Assembly (NCBI GenBank): GCA_947359465.1
Contig: OX375876.1
Coordinates: forward strand, 63,184,998 to 63,248,997
Source: Metellina segmentata
Lineage: Eukaryota > Arthropoda > Arachnida > Araneae > Tetragnathidae
Length of the DNA: 64,000 nucleotides
Direction of reading: 5' to 3'
The notes under the pieces were generated by a model. It was not told where the DNA came from. It searched no databases and saw only the letters and a list, made by a program, of their open reading frames with translations. Each line of letters begins with the position of its first letter. Within the stretch, counting starts at the first letter, position 1. Below are positions 1-12,256 of the stretch, piece by piece. The translations under genes and the position numbers were made by a program.

Positions 1-109
1 CTATTAGATGTTTTGTCAACAATGCAAGTTGTAGCTTATTAGTAGTCAGTACGTACTATTTTGAATTTTGAGGTATAATATGTTATACTCTGTGAATTAA
101 TACTCCTAA

Positions 110-1090
110 AATAGGTTCATGAATGTTTATTGAACAAGACGAAAAGTGTGAAGAAAATTTCCCAAACTTTGAAAGAAAAATTGTCAAGTTCTTTCAAGTC
201 TGAGACACGATACAACTTTTCGAACTTACGATCCGTACGACACATTTATAACCAGCTATAATAAGTACTAAACCTTAAACGTTAACAAGTAATTTAATAT
301 AGCATAGTTTACGAGAAGTATTTCTGTAGTGAGTTTAATTATTTAGGACCATTATGATTCTAGGACTGATGGTAAACATCACTTCGTAGATTTATGCTAG
401 ACGTTAATGCAAGAAGTGAACTCGTTTGTGTGAAAATATTTTTGAAAGTGGATTTCCGAAAGCTGTTGTATATATCTTCGGTGTACGATGAACCAACAGA
501 CTAGGTTTTATGCGAGACAATCTGATATTGCTATGTTTATGAAATCTTATTTACTCTGTCGGAAACTATTCATTGTAAATCATTCTGTGGGTGGTTTTAA
601 ATAATTTATGTTGTAGCCTGTTAAAAATTATGTTGTACTTATTTATACTTCAGGCATGCAGTAAAATTCCAAATACGATAGCATACATTACAATATTAAT
701 ACACAAGTTCATTTTTGAATGTTTTATGGACCATCAAAATAGTAGAACTAAAATCTCTCAAAATTGTGAAGAAAAATTGGCGATTTCTTTCAAGTCTGAG
801 AGATGGGATACGACTTTTAAAACTTACGATTCGTCCGACTTTTTGGGGAACCAGTTAAGATACATACTAAACTTTAAATAAGTACTTAAATATCACATAG
901 TTTACGGAATTTCGTGACACACCTCAGGGATGGGGTTTAATCGTTTCGAACCATTCCTTTACCATCTGTCCAAGCAGTGAGCTTCTAAGCTGACACAACA
1001 TTTTTCAAAGGCGACTTCCAAAAGCTGACGTACTTATCTCGGGTAAAAGCTGGACATCAGCCTCTGCATGATGTATGTAAGACGTCCTCT
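110..1090. repeat. decayed tandem duplication, unit about 560-600 bp
   Basis: Two diverged copies lie head to tail. The block at about 183-240 (CTTTCAAGTCTGAGA, ACTTACGATCCGT) recurs at 781-839, about 599 bp later. The block at about 450-515 (TTCCGAAAGCTG) recurs at about 1007-1080, about 560 bp later. Frequent substitutions and indels separate the copies, so the duplication is old. The 96-codon open frame at 591-881 lies across the second copy and has no recognisable domain. Confidence 0.65.
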
Positions 1091-2336
1091 CTCACACTTA
1101 TATGTATTCTTCTTATTTATTCTGCCAGAAGAACCGTTTTATTGTTATTTATTGTCCGGGCGGAACCCGTCTTGGGGCGGTGCATCCAGAGGATTCCAGA
1201 AGCGACCAGGGCGCCTCCAAGAAACGGCTGGCGAAATTTGAATAGGGACGAATCAAAATTCCGAAGATATCGGAAGGCACAGCATTAATATTTCACTTCC
1301 AAAGCAGAGGCTTATATGTCCCCTTTCTCCTGTTGGTGTGCCCGGTTGGTGAAAGTGAGATATGTCACATTCAGGCGGTGACATAAATTTTGTACAGGAT
1401 TTATGGTATCGATTGAGAATTTTTAACTTGAGAATGATGTAAAAAGTAAACCTTTCTTGGTAAAGTTTCATGATTGTGAATGGATTGGTAGTTATGAGAA
1501 CATGGATATATCCTTCAGCAGAATTTGAAAAGTTATGAGAACGTAGTATGATTTTAATTAAAAAAATCAAATAAAAATATTTATTCATTGAAAAATAATG
1601 TTCGTATTTCAAATGCCGTAAAAATGATCTTTTCAATTGATCTAGAGGAGAACTATGGTGGAGAAATTCTCTTGACTGAGTTTGCCAACCACGCTTGAAA
1701 TCTATGAGATGCAAGTGGTATAGATTCAATTTCTAACTTCACTGGGTATATTTCTTGTGCATCCATGAAATCTTCCTTGTGTGTATGTATCCATTACTTG
1801 ACGTTCTCATTAGATTAGCGCAAATTAGCCATACGAACCTTACGCTTTTAAAACCAACGAACCTATAGGTGAACGAGCTTAGATGAATTGTGGATTTCAA
1901 TGATTAATTCATTGGTGCCGAAACCCTTACCGTATTGAATAAATCGCAGAGAAGTCAGTGTAAACACCATAGTTATTCAACTACTGTCTTGTGTTGTGTT
2001 TCTTTACGCTCTGTTAATGCGATGTACTGTAAAATACTAGTTGAAGTTTTTGTTGCTTTTAATTAAATGCAGTTTTATTCGCTTAGTATACTGGTGTCTA
2101 AAATTATCTTTACATGCATGGAATCACAGATTTCTCAGAAACTGTGAACTATAATTTTATGAGTTTCTTTGGAATTTGACAAGACATCATAACACATAAA
2201 TACAAAGGAAAATATTTAAGAACACTGTATATGATATAAAACTGTTGCAGGAAACCATAAAAATGGCAATAATATGTGTAAAGAAAAATACAGAAAAAAA
2301 TGAATAACTCAGAAAAAATTTAAGGCTTTGAATTTA
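1091..2336. other. unassigned intergenic stretch with a small GC-rich patch
   Basis: No gene or repeat was recognised. Positions 1140-1250 are clearly richer in G and C than the surroundings and are non-coding by inspection. A 158-codon open frame on the minus strand (1253-1729) has no recognisable domain and is rich in aromatic and basic residues, as expected of chance frames in AT-rich DNA. Confidence 0.4.
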
Positions 2337-2339
2337 ATA

Positions 2340-3480
2340 TGTAATGTGATCGCCCCTAACTTGTACACACCTATCACAACGTGATTATTTCATGTTGGCA
2401 ATAATGTTGTTAACCAAAGTTAGGGGAAATTAAGTTTCACTCCTTCCGCAATGCGGTCATTAGAGCAATTATATCTCTAGGAGGAGGTTGTCTCCACGAA
2501 ACGGCTATTCCAATGTAGTCCCATAAGTTCTCCATCGGGTTAAAATTAGATTTTACTGGCCACGGTATTCGCTCAATGGCTTCAGTTTCAAAGAATTCCA
2601 TCAGCGAGGTTTGATCGATATGGTCGAGCATTATCGGCCATAAATCAAAAATCTGATATAAATGCACCTCTGAAAATTTTTACATTTTGTTCTAAGACCT
2701 CATCTGGATACATCTGGCCAGTCACAGATCCTCTTTTGAAAACGTGTAGGAGAGTACGTCCTTCAATCACCATTCCAACCCATACCATCACACCTGTACT
2801 ACCAAAAAGGTTACATTCCATAATGTTCGAAGGAAGATTTCGCGATCCTGACCCTCCATATGTTAAAACATTAAGAATCAAATGTTAAACTAAACCTCGA
2901 CTAATCAGTAAAGAGAACGTGGGTCCATTGGTGTTGACTAAAGTTCTGTTGTTTATAGCACCAACTAAAGCGATCCCTTGTGTTGTGAATACAGAGAAAC
3001 GCATACTCTTGGCTTTCTGGCATGAAGGCCTCTTTCATTTAACCTTTCGTATACAATTTGTCGTGATACAACAGTTTGTGTGGTGGCTGCAAGCTCTATA
3101 CTTAACTGCCAAGCAGTAGACTTCCTGTTACGACGGGCAGTTATTGCCATACATTGATCTTTATAAGCAGTTATTATACGTTTACGACCTTGTCAAGGCT
3201 CCCTTACAACATTTACAGAGTTCTGAAATTCTTTCCATAACGCATAGACTGTCAGTATTGAAATATTCACACATATCGCTGCTTCCGTGATTATCAGTCC
3301 TACTTCTTAACGGCCGATAATGCGTCATTTCACAGATTCTTCCAAATGATACTTAGGAGCTATAACAAATAGTTTCGAGTCTACACACTCAAATCAAAGA
3401 ATGTATTACCGAAATTCACTTTGCGCAAAGTGCTTAATTCACCGTCGGATGACGTAACACCTTGATTTGCATATCATAAA
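2340..3480 (-). pseudogene. Tc1-like transposase pseudogene
   Basis: Three minus-strand pieces read in order as a Tc1-family transposase, the DDE enzyme that cuts and pastes Tc1/mariner elements at TA. About 3150-2965 carries the N-terminal DNA-binding region (TARRNRKSTAWQLS and a QIVYERLNERGL-type helix). About 2881-2645 carries the core (GVMVWVGMVIEGRTLLHVF, RGSVTGQMYPDEVLEQNV, FRGAF). About 2667-2437 carries the C-terminal part (ERIPWPVKSNFNPMENLWDY), where NPMEN holds the third catalytic acid of the DD34E type. The expected catalytic DDN block is degraded to LDHID. Several frameshifts separate the pieces, so it cannot encode a working enzyme. The ends are estimates; I could not identify terminal inverted repeats. 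Confidence 0.85.
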
Positions 3481-3699
3481 CCGTTTGAACACTTTTGATT
3501 GAATAATTCTAATTAGGCTTGTCGTTCGCACATTCCCTGCAAAAATGGATTACATCGATGTGGTAATTCATGGAATATAATTATTTTTAGTTATGTAAAG
3601 AAAATTTTGGACATGAGTTCATTTCCCATAGACTTGATCTGCAAAACAGTCATTCATCTACTTTTCAAGTTTATCGTCTCCTAGAGTAGACAGTAAAAT

Positions 3700-4520
3700 T
3701 TTGTTTTCTTAATGCTCTGGTAGTCATTGATATCTCCACGTCTAGCTCCAGCTAAACCAAATACATAAGTCCATTTACCTGCACAAAGGCATACACCAAA
3801 ATATTTTCGTTAAACAGGTCGTCATGGGAGACAACCTCAGACACTTGAGAATGTGATCTGGGGAGGCCACGTGAGATTGGCATTTAAAGAAAACTGGATG
3901 AATTTTGCGACCACAGCAAAATGTGCGACACCTCGGATGGTCACTAAAAAAACTTGTCAGCGCTGTCTGACTATGTCTGTTGAAATTGAGAGCAGAACTT
4001 CCGTGACGATCCCCGCGATATCAAGTGTATACCAGAGGAACGTTACTCCAAACCTTCTTATCAAAATTTTTGCAAATGAAGTACAGCTCAAGAAACGTCA
4101 AGGACAATGGTTTATCGACACTCTCCTTCACCAAACCATCGCCATTTACTTCGTTTCCTCTGAGGTTCACGTATGAAGGGATCCACTGTAGGTGCACCTC
4201 ATTGAAGGATGAGAAATGCTTGAGTTTGTTAAAGATGCCTATGCCAGTTTCATCTACCACACTGCTTCAATTAGAAATATGTTCTATGGAGCTGCTTCTG
4301 TCGGACAAAATTCAAACGACCTTTAGGTTTGGAACAGACATGATGTTACTAAGCCCTTAATCCTTGGAAATGATCTAACTTTTGAAAACTGAATAGAAAT
4401 CTGTATTGCTATTCTTGTTTTTAACAGTTCCCCTTTGTTTGTAGCTTTAATAAAAATTCCAATGCCGGATAGAGACTGATAGCCTTTACTACCATTTGTA
4501 TAAATAAGGGTAGCCTAGCT
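3700..4520 (-). pseudogene. LINE ORF2 C-terminal fragment with RNase H domain
   Basis: Read on the minus strand from about 4510, the fragment shows the order of an RNase H domain fused behind a non-LTR reverse transcriptase. It starts with IYTNGSK (the usual motif is IYTDGSK, so the first acid has changed), followed by an ILSDRSSSIEH block around 4270 and then VHLQWIPSYVNLRGNE within 4260-4021. Below 4020 come the C-terminal zinc-knuckle-like remnants, including PDHILKCL near 3850 and a YGLMDLV-like end near 3740. In life this domain would degrade the RNA strand during target-primed reverse transcription. There are in-frame stops (one between SN and SSVVDE) and frameshifts. No reverse-transcriptase domain precedes it, so the copy is 5'-truncated. 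A Jockey- or I-like clade is likely but not resolved. Confidence 0.75.
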
Positions 4521-4673
4521 GGGAATACTGTTAATAATTTCCAAGTTGAACTGTCGGCACGATAAGAGAATATCAGGTTTTGTGAAGACCTGAATGCGAT
4601 TTTTAGTTTTTAAATTTCAGAGAGAAGCTGTGTCAGAAATATCCACTTCCTGTTTCAATCTTGATGCATAATA

Positions 4674-5610
4674 CTAGGGCAGTCTAAAAAGTATCCGACC
4701 TCGAAGTTTCAAGAGCACAGTAGTGACGTTAAGGCGGTGCCACTGTGCACAGTGAAAGAAGACAACTTAATGCGCATGCATGATTTTTTTCTGTATTCCA
4801 GTGTGCCAATCGTTGTCTGCTGACCGCCGAGTGAGTTGCAGTTATATGTATTCGTCGTATTTTGATTTCTCTCAACATGACTGAAAGAGTTAAACAAAGG
4901 TACTGCATCAAATTTTGTCAAAAGCTTGCTCATTCTCAAAGCGAAACAGTTTGTAAGGTTCAGCAGGTGTTTGGAGACGATGCTATGGGGTAGCACAAAT
5001 TAAGGAGTGGTTCAATCGATTCAAAAGAGGCCGCATATTGGTGGAGAGTGACCCGCGTTCTGGGAGGGTTCTTTGATATCCGTGGAATTTTGCATGACGA
5101 ACACGCACCGCAAGGACAAACAGTGACTAAAGAGTACTATCAAGAAGTTCTCCGCCGGCTCCGTGATGCAGTTCGGAGCAAAAGACGAGACCTCAGAACG
5201 GCAAAAAAAACTAGCAGTTGGATCACGACAGTGCTCCATCTCATTCATCGCACCTGATTCAGACTTTCTTGGCGAAACATGGAATTCCTGTCGTTCTCCA
5301 ACCTCCCTACTCTCCAGACATGACTCCTTGCGACTTCTGGTTACTTCCGAAATTGAAGACGTTATTGAAAGGATCCCGTTTTGATAGTAGAGAAGAGATG
5401 ATGCAGAACGCGACGGCGAAGTTGAGCGTCATACCAAAAGAAGCCTTCCAGAAGTGTTTTCAGCAGTGGAAGGAACGGTGGACTAAGTCTGTGGACTAAG
5501 TCTGTGGAGGTGCAAGTGGCCTACTTGGAAGGGGATTAGGGTCCCAATCCCGTCATGTAATAAATATATTTTTCCCAGTCAAAGATTGGATACTTTTTAG
5601 ACAGACCTCG
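4674..5610 (+). mobile_element. internally deleted mariner-family element
   Basis: The left end starts CTAGGGCAGTCTAAAAAGTA and the right end, read inverted, starts CGAGGTCTGTCTAAAAAGTA. These are imperfect terminal inverted repeats of about 27 bp. A TA dinucleotide flanks both sides (4672-4673 and 5611-5612), the mariner target duplication. The element is 937 bp long, against about 1.3 kb for complete mariners. It contains only the two ends of a transposase gene. Confidence 0.9.
4877..5515 (+). pseudogene. mariner transposase pseudogene with central deletion
   Basis: The start is the ATG at 4877 (MTERVKQRYCIKFCQKL), the first helix-turn-helix of mariner transposases. A frameshift follows near 4986, then the frame IKEWFNRFKRGR-SDPRSGR. 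The sequence then jumps directly to the post-catalytic region (HDEHAPQGQTVTKEYYQEVL), so the second DNA-binding part and the first catalytic Asp are missing. Another shift near 5210 leads to HDSAPSH and YSPDMTPCDFWLLPKLK. The two remaining Asp (HDS and PCD) are separated by exactly 34 residues, the mariner DD34D signature. The C-terminal FQQWKERW motif is kept. It is non-functional and resembles the deletion derivatives that cut-and-paste elements often leave. Confidence 0.88.
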
Positions 5611-5612
5611 TA

Positions 5613-8600
5613 ACCTGCATGTAAACCAATCTAAAGCTTGAAATACAATATATGTTTGTTATAATCGTTCAATTCAGATATTTGATTAATGTGTATTTAA
5701 TTAAATTTAAATTCATTCCATACAAACCCTTTATAATTTGCTAGAAATACTTTGCTCGTATTTAAAGTTTTTTTTTGTCACATGAACCCTGAATCCCAAT
5801 AAATACATTCTCGAAACATTATTTTATTAGATATTCAAGGTATTTTTAAATTCCCAAATAACAAACGCTTTGAATTTTTTTTAAAGAAATGAATCTTTAG
5901 GAGGATAATATCTTCACATCTTTACGTGCACATCATCCATTTGGAACCTTATCTCCATTGATCAAATAATTAGGTTTCAGCTGAATCTAATTCCACCGGA
6001 ATTAATTCTAATTCTAAAAAAATAATTTTTAAATTCTTTGAAGTTAAAAATTATTATTCTTTTGTTTCGTATCCTACTTAGTCAATACAAGCTCGATCAA
6101 ATTCACGAGTTCATGCTCCTCCAAAACATCCAATATAGCGCAGAATTAAAAGGCAGAGCTACTTTGGAGAGTCCCAGAGAATTAAGAAATTGACGATTAC
6201 AGGAATGTTCTTTATTACATTTCTGATAAGTTGAACAACCTTAATACCATAATTGAATGAAATTGATTTCAATGTCCTCCGGACAGTTTAGACATGACAA
6301 CCTGTTGAACTTTATCACTCTCAAATTTAATTGCACATTTAGGATGTTTTTTCTAGTTCTTACAGTATGTGGGGGGGGAAGGAAGTATCCAAAATGTTTT
6401 TGACGTTCTTTTGTACAAATTTCATAAACAGGAAAAGTAATCCGTCCCATTGACTTGAGTTACCTTTTGCCCATCTATCTTCCATTACATTTCCTCTGAT
6501 GTCTAAAATAAGAAAGGATCCAATGCAAATGTATCAGATAATTGCCTAAATTTATCTTGCATATCATGTCTATTCCCATCTACGATTTTATTTCAGCTCT
6601 TTAACTATTGTATGTTTGGTTGTTAGGGTTTTAGGCGTACTAATTGACACTGCTGCGACAAACGTCGTCAAGCGTCATCTTGAACAAAATATATAACGTC
6701 ATGAAATGGGAACACACACAAGCAAAGTTTTACTGACACATAAGAAAGAAATACAACCAGGATAAGTAACAAGAACTTATCCGATGCTTCTAACAACTCG
6801 CAGTTGTTAGCCCTATAGGACACCCAGTGAATCACAATGGACACAAACCATTAGATGAATCTGCGCTTTGGTAATAATCCATATGTTATTATAATTATTT
6901 GTACACTTAAATTGTTATTTTAAATTATCCAAACGGGACTCCAAGAATAAATAACTCCTACCAATTTCTCTTGTATTAAAGGAAACACGTACTTATACCA
7001 TTTTCGCTACAGAACCTTGATACCTCAACACCACACTTATTTTATTTTATACGTTTCCCTTCCCGAAAAAATATAGAACAGTCTCTGCGATGATAAATCA
7101 AGTCGGATGTAAAACTGGTATTTGAGGACATTTCAGGTGAGAGAAGATATAAATAGAAAAAAAATGCTATGTTTAGACTCTTTTTTTTGTTATTAAAGGA
7201 CTTTTGAAGTGAACCACGCGTGAGCCATATTTCCCTGCGCTATCGCAAAAATATTCCTAATTTCGGAAAAGTTGAAGTGGTGAGTATTTTTCATTATTCT
7301 TGCTCTTAAGAATTTCACCGACAGAGCCGCATTGTGCGTTTCGGAACTTTCGAATACCACGCGTTTCCGAGTGGTGGAAATAGTAAGTTCTTTTGACAAT
7401 TTCATGTAGTAAAAAGGCTTCTGAAGTATTGAATCTGGAAATATTCAAAGGGATCTTGTACGAAATTCAGTTTATAGCTGGGTATTTGAGAGGTGTTGAA
7501 TGTTTCTTGTAATCATGAAAAAATGCCGTTGAAACCTCAGATCTGTATTTTAGCAGTTTTCGCACAAATTCGTTTTTTTTTCTGCTTGTTTTATATTATG
7601 GGATAAACATGATGAAATATAAAAATCGGTTTTGAAAGCTTTTAAAAAGAAGTTGTCTGAACATAGCTACCAGTTTTCTTTGTTATAATATTTTATAATT
7701 CCACTAGCTTTATACTAAATGGCTTCCAACGAAATATTTTGCTGTTTCAGACAGGTCCAGTCATTTCTCTATTTCTTTGGCAGTTTTGTTGTGTTGTCGG
7801 ACAGCTTTTTTGAGCTTTGTCTGGTTGGTTTCTTTTCTCTTCTATCCCTCGGCTCGGAGAAGATCCTGATATTTTCTGTTGATTAGAGTTAGATTAAGAA
7901 TTGGTCTCTTGTACAAATCATCAAAACTCATCGTCCTTTCTATTGATTTTAACGAACGCCTTGACCCAGGTGCAGAACTATATTCAGTGATCTGCAACAT
8001 AACTCCAAGCAATTGCAATCGTTCTGCAGCCATTTTGTACAAATTTTGAAAATTGCAGTAAATTCAAAAATAGACTTAAAACACAGTTATAAGCTAAATA
8101 TATATTACATATTTATAATGAAACATCAAAATTAAGTAACTTAATTTATTGAAAACAAAGGCATTCTTTCAGAATTTGCAATTCTCTCGATAACTTTTGA
8201 AGTTAAATATTTTGTCATTGACATAGAAGATGTGTTACTTATGAAGTGTTTGTGGTAATTTGAACGGTGTGGGGAGTTAGTTCCGTAGCTAGAAAAGAAA
8301 AAGGTGCGGCAAGGAGCGCGCTTTGCACTGCAGAACATCGTAACTTATGATTAAAAAAATAACTAAAATTTTGATAAAATTAAGGAAAATTGTTCTGCAA
8401 AGACTTTGTTTGTCACAGTTTTAAACACTTTCTGCTACTGGACGCCTTGGCGACCTGAAAATAGTTGTGTTTACCTAAAAATTCTAGACAGAATAAGCTT
8501 TGGAAATTTCATATCACTCGAACTTTATTGTGATATGAAATCACTTTCGAGAGTTTTAGCTACTTCAGTCAAACGAAATTGCACCTCTGTTTCATTAGCA

Positions 8601-8742
8601 GTTGCGTTGCGTCGGCAAGCTGCATTTTAAGCTTTGCCACTGCTTCACCTTCTTGCGTTTTAAATTAAACAAATTGCTTGGTTTGAACAGCCTTTGTTGC
8701 TTTATGATGATTGATCTCATTTTGCATAATGTTACATACTAA
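5613..8742. other. unassigned AT-rich DNA
   Basis: I see no gene, terminal repeats or tandem array across these 3 kb. It contains homopolymer runs, including nine G near 6370, and short chance frames. The minus-strand frames at 7193-7448 and 7842-8042 have no recognisable domains. Confidence 0.4.
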
Positions 8743-9105
8743 ACCTTTTGGTAGTGGTTAAGAAGACATATATAGCCATTAGTTAAGCTGATAAGATCGT
8801 CATGGGTGATATATCTCATCATTGAAAAAAGTTAACCACATCTTGATCTTTCCATCATCACGATATCTGTAACATCTTGATGATGTGATATCTCGCCGTT
8901 AGGAAAATTGATCAGATCTTTATGGAGAAGATATCGATTCGAAACCTCTTGGAGGGTTACAAGATTACCCAGATCTTCATTTATCTTGGAGTTATGTCTC
9001 GATGTTTTCAAAACTGTCCCGATTATTATGGACGAGATAACTCGCCATTAACAACATTGGACACATCTTGATGGACGAGGTATCTCGTCAAAACCACTAG
9101 GATAA
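8743..9105. repeat. two abutting remnants of a piggyBac-like MITE
   Basis: The stretch repeats the family word GACGAGATATCTCGTC in degenerate forms. It contains a right-end-like sequence at about 8939-8960 (GAAACCTCTTGGAGGGTTAC) and a second right end at about 9085-9103 (CTCGTCAAAACCACTAGGAT). The left end is weak, near GGTAGTGGTTAAG at about 8750. It belongs with the better copies at 16643, 42380, 47616, 54245 and 62471. Confidence 0.55.
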
Positions 9106-10014
9106 TTTTTTTTATCTATCATTCTGAGGGATTGATGTAGCGATCAGAAAGTAGTTGCGTCAGCCTAGAAATCCCAAACAAAATATATTATGTAAATTTT
9201 CTGACGCCACAGCTCAGCGCTTGTATAGTTTTGCTGCCACAAACAAAGACATTTACGGCTTTATTAAGGGCTTAAGACAGCAGAAGTGGTATACCTTCAG
9301 TATAGGAAATAATACTCAACCAGAAATGCAATATCAGCACTAATTTTTGCCGTGATTCCTAAATTTAAAAAAAAAAAAAAAAATGCAATGATGCCACACA
9401 ACTGATTTCCTTATAGTTTTGTTTGCTCACTTAATATTTTTATTTTCATGGATTTTGAGAAGGAAATTTTTCGGTTTATATAATCCATGAGTAGGGAAGT
9501 TTGCCTATTTTTATATATAATCAAGGCATTGCTTTCACCAGAATAGCAATTTCCATCATTCCATCAGTGCTAAGCATAATTTTTTTCTTGTAGTTTCAAA
9601 ACATAATTTTAGAATAAATCATATTTTTCTGGATCCGTTTATCTAAATTTGTCAAATTATGAATCTATTTTAGAAATGAGATTGGAAAATCCCTCACAGT
9701 TAGTTGTTTTTAAAACATCGTCTCATATGTGATCAAGTAGGAAATTCGTCTCAACATGATTGTACGACCATTAATATTTATAATTAACAAATATTAATAT
9801 TACTGTATATCATTATTATCTTCCGTATTTTAAAATTTTCCATTGAATATTGTTACAGGGAACTAGTATTCCATTTTAATGTCCTATAGCAACGCGAGAA
9901 AAAACTGAGACCTAAAACAGGGAAAACTGATAATGAGAATTTTGGTCGGTATTATACCGATACAAAAGAAAATGCTGTCTATACACTTGCAATACAACTC
10001 AATCTGTACGTGTT
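9106..10014. other. unassigned AT-rich DNA
   Basis: No gene or repeat family was recognised. A run of about 17 A lies near 9367-9383. The short frame at 9155-9343 has no known domain. Confidence 0.4.
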
Positions 10015-10028
10015 TATGTCAAAAGTAT

Positions 10029-10479
10029 GTTGTTGTTGTTTCTAATGCCTACACTGGCAGACCAGAGGAGTGCCAGGCCCGTAGAAGACGGCAAGAGGCG
10101 AGGGGGTGCGCCTTCCATGTTATTGAGCCCCATTGGGAGGAAGTCCGACTTTGCTCGGCATACATGACACATCCGTTTTACAGGAAGGTCCCTTTCATAC
10201 ATCCATTCACTCACACATATCGTAATTTAGATACCAATCAGAGGCCGATAACCCTCTGATCAGATACCCCCAGAGGTATTGATTTGGTATGGGAACATGG
10301 GGGACTTTGTGACCACGACCTATTTAACGTGCCCCAGTCACCATTAATGAACACGACGGTCTTTAGCCAGGTCGAAGCGCCGATCTCACAATCATCAGAA
10401 TTGCAGGCTCCGCCTAGGACAGAACCCACAACCCTTCTGATGCGAGCCCGACGCTCTACTGACTGAGCTACCGCGGCTC
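10029..10479 (-). mobile_element. full-length tRNA-derived SINE with 14 bp target duplications
   Basis: Read on the minus strand from 10479, it begins like a tRNA gene: a box A-like GGTAGCTCAGTCAGTAGAGC and, about 35 bases on, a box B-like GGGTTGTGGGTTCTGTCC. These form the internal RNA polymerase III promoter. A tRNA-unrelated body of about 370 bp follows and ends in an (AAC)n tail, seen as TGTTGTTGTTGTT on the plus strand. A perfect 14 bp duplication, TATGTCAAAAGTAT, flanks it at 10015-10028 and 10480-10493. SINEs are copied by the proteins of a partner LINE. The perfect flanks and preserved promoter boxes indicate a recent insertion. The body differs from the other SINE families here. Confidence 0.9.
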
Positions 10480-10930
10480 TATGTCAAAAGTATAATTTTG
10501 ATAGTTGGCTTTAATGGACAGGTGCAATTTCTCGATTTTGCAATGAAATAGACAGATCAGTGGGCGGAGTCACTGTCGAAGCATCGTAGATGGGTAAGTT
10601 ACTTGAGCTTACAAATCGACTTGGGCCGACTGACTATTGAAGTGCAGACTAGTAATTTTAGTCTCTCTACTGGTAATCACTTTAACTTTTACATCACGTT
10701 GCTTAATTTTTTTTTCAATCGTCTCCAGGAAATGCTCTTTCGCCTGCATGTCCAACCCCATATACCTAATTACCTAAATTGAGCGATAGAGCCTTGAGTG
10801 GCTTTTACAACTGACGCTTTCGTTTCATAGTATTATGAGACATATATCACCGGAGCGACCTTCTTCATTTCCCCCAAAGCTTTCACACCTCACGGTCAAC
10901 AATGCAGGGTAGCGAACAAAAGGAGGAATC

Positions 10931-12256
10931 CTATATAACAGGGGTAGCCTAGAGTGCCTATATAATAAGAGTGGCGACATACGGGAAACACTTTCTAATT
11001 GGCTTATAGACGTTTTCTACCGCCCGAGGTGGTCTTTTCCTAGCTCCCGTAGACTTAACATGGGAACTTTTTGGGTGTTCGAGAAAAACGTGTGTATATT
11101 AAATTAAAAAGAAAATATAGCTTATTCATGTTCCATTTCGTGTTATGGAATGTTTATTTAGTATTATTTTAGTATTTTGTCGGTATAAATTTGAAGACTT
11201 TTTAAGTAAATAGCTTTTTTTGAACAACATGGTGTTTCCCGCAATCTAAGTTAGCGCGTTGTGCTCATCAATTACACATGTAATTGAGCGTTTATATGAT
11301 TAATTTATACCGAATGTATCCATATTATAACAATCATGTGCTTTTTGTTCTCCTTGAAATGATACATTAATTTGGCCAGCAACCATCTTTGCGACGATTC
11401 TGGTAGAAAAATGGCTCCCGCGCATGCGCATTGGGCCAAATTTGGTCCCTTGTCGCCACTCTTATTATCTAGGCACTCTAGGGTAGCCAACTTTTTACAT
11501 ACCATGCGCCAATTTTTTTTCACGTACGAGTTCAGATGCGCCATAAAACTCAAGCACCTATTCTACCTTCTTACGTTCATGATTGAGGTTGGAAAATAGA
11601 GATATGGGTAGTATCTGCTTCATTTAGGGAAAACTGAATTAATTAATGTACGCCAATTCAAAAGACACGCGTTTATTGGAGCACCAACAAACAACAGTGA
11701 GAGATGATCTCTTGGACGAGAGGGGGACCGCAGTCGTAGAGCCCGATGATGGTGCTTTTGAGCCTGTTTCGATTTTCCTAAACTTTCAATGTTTGGTTTT
11801 GAATTTGTTACCGAGAGCAGCATAGAATTCTACAAATTTGAATATTCACGAAATCGTTTTGCTTTTAATAAATTTCATGAATGAAAATGTTTGTTCGTAT
11901 CTGTATATCGTTCCCAAACGACAATTTTTTTGCAAATGTTCTTAGTGCTGTGAACTGTTTATACGGTAATGAACGCAAGAAATTAATCAGGTCAAAAGCA
12001 TTTAAATCAGAAAAAAAGCTAATGAAATTTCATTTTCAAAAATGAATTTGCTTTTAAAAAATTGCGACGAACTGATAAGTAAGAAGTCTGTATGAATTGT
12101 TCTTAGACTCAAGTGTTAAAAATATAAAAATGGATTCAGTTATGGCACCTACTTTAAAAGATTAATTAGGCAAAAAGATGCAAATGCGCCACTTGTACTC
12201 ATCCAATGCGCCACGTTTGGCGCATGCGCCACAGGTTGGCCACCCCTGCTCTATAA
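10931..12256. mobile_element. hAT-like non-autonomous element (outer), interrupted by a second one
   Basis: The left terminus at 10939 is CAGGGGTAGCC. It resumes after the insertion as GGGTAGCCAACTTTTTACAT at 11481. The right terminus at 12248, read inverted, is CAGGGGTGGCCAACCTGTGG, and both ends continue into GCGCC-rich subterminal sequence. The flanks are 8 bp, CTATATAA (10931-10938) and CTCTATAA (12249-12256), matching at 7 of 8 positions as expected of an aged hAT target duplication. Removing the inner element and its duplication leaves about 771 bp with no transposase, so it relied on an enzyme encoded elsewhere. The CAGGGGTGGCCAAC-type end is characteristic of hAT elements. Confidence 0.8.
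10950..11480. mobile_element. hAT-like MITE nested in another hAT-like element
   Basis: The terminal inverted repeats are about 30 bp. The left starts TAGAGTGCCTATATAATAAG. The right, read inverted from 11480, starts TAGAGTGCCTAGATAATAAG; both continue GAGTGGCGACA. A perfect 8 bp duplication GGGTAGCC lies at 10942-10949 and 11481-11488. The length is 531 bp with no transposase. It landed about 3 bp inside the left terminus of the outer element. Confidence 0.85.

Noticed and set aside
10442..10479. tRNA gene on the minus strand
   Set aside because: The box A/box B order is tRNA-like, but the sequence is the head of a 451 bp SINE with an AAC tail and target duplications, and a closed acceptor stem is not evident.
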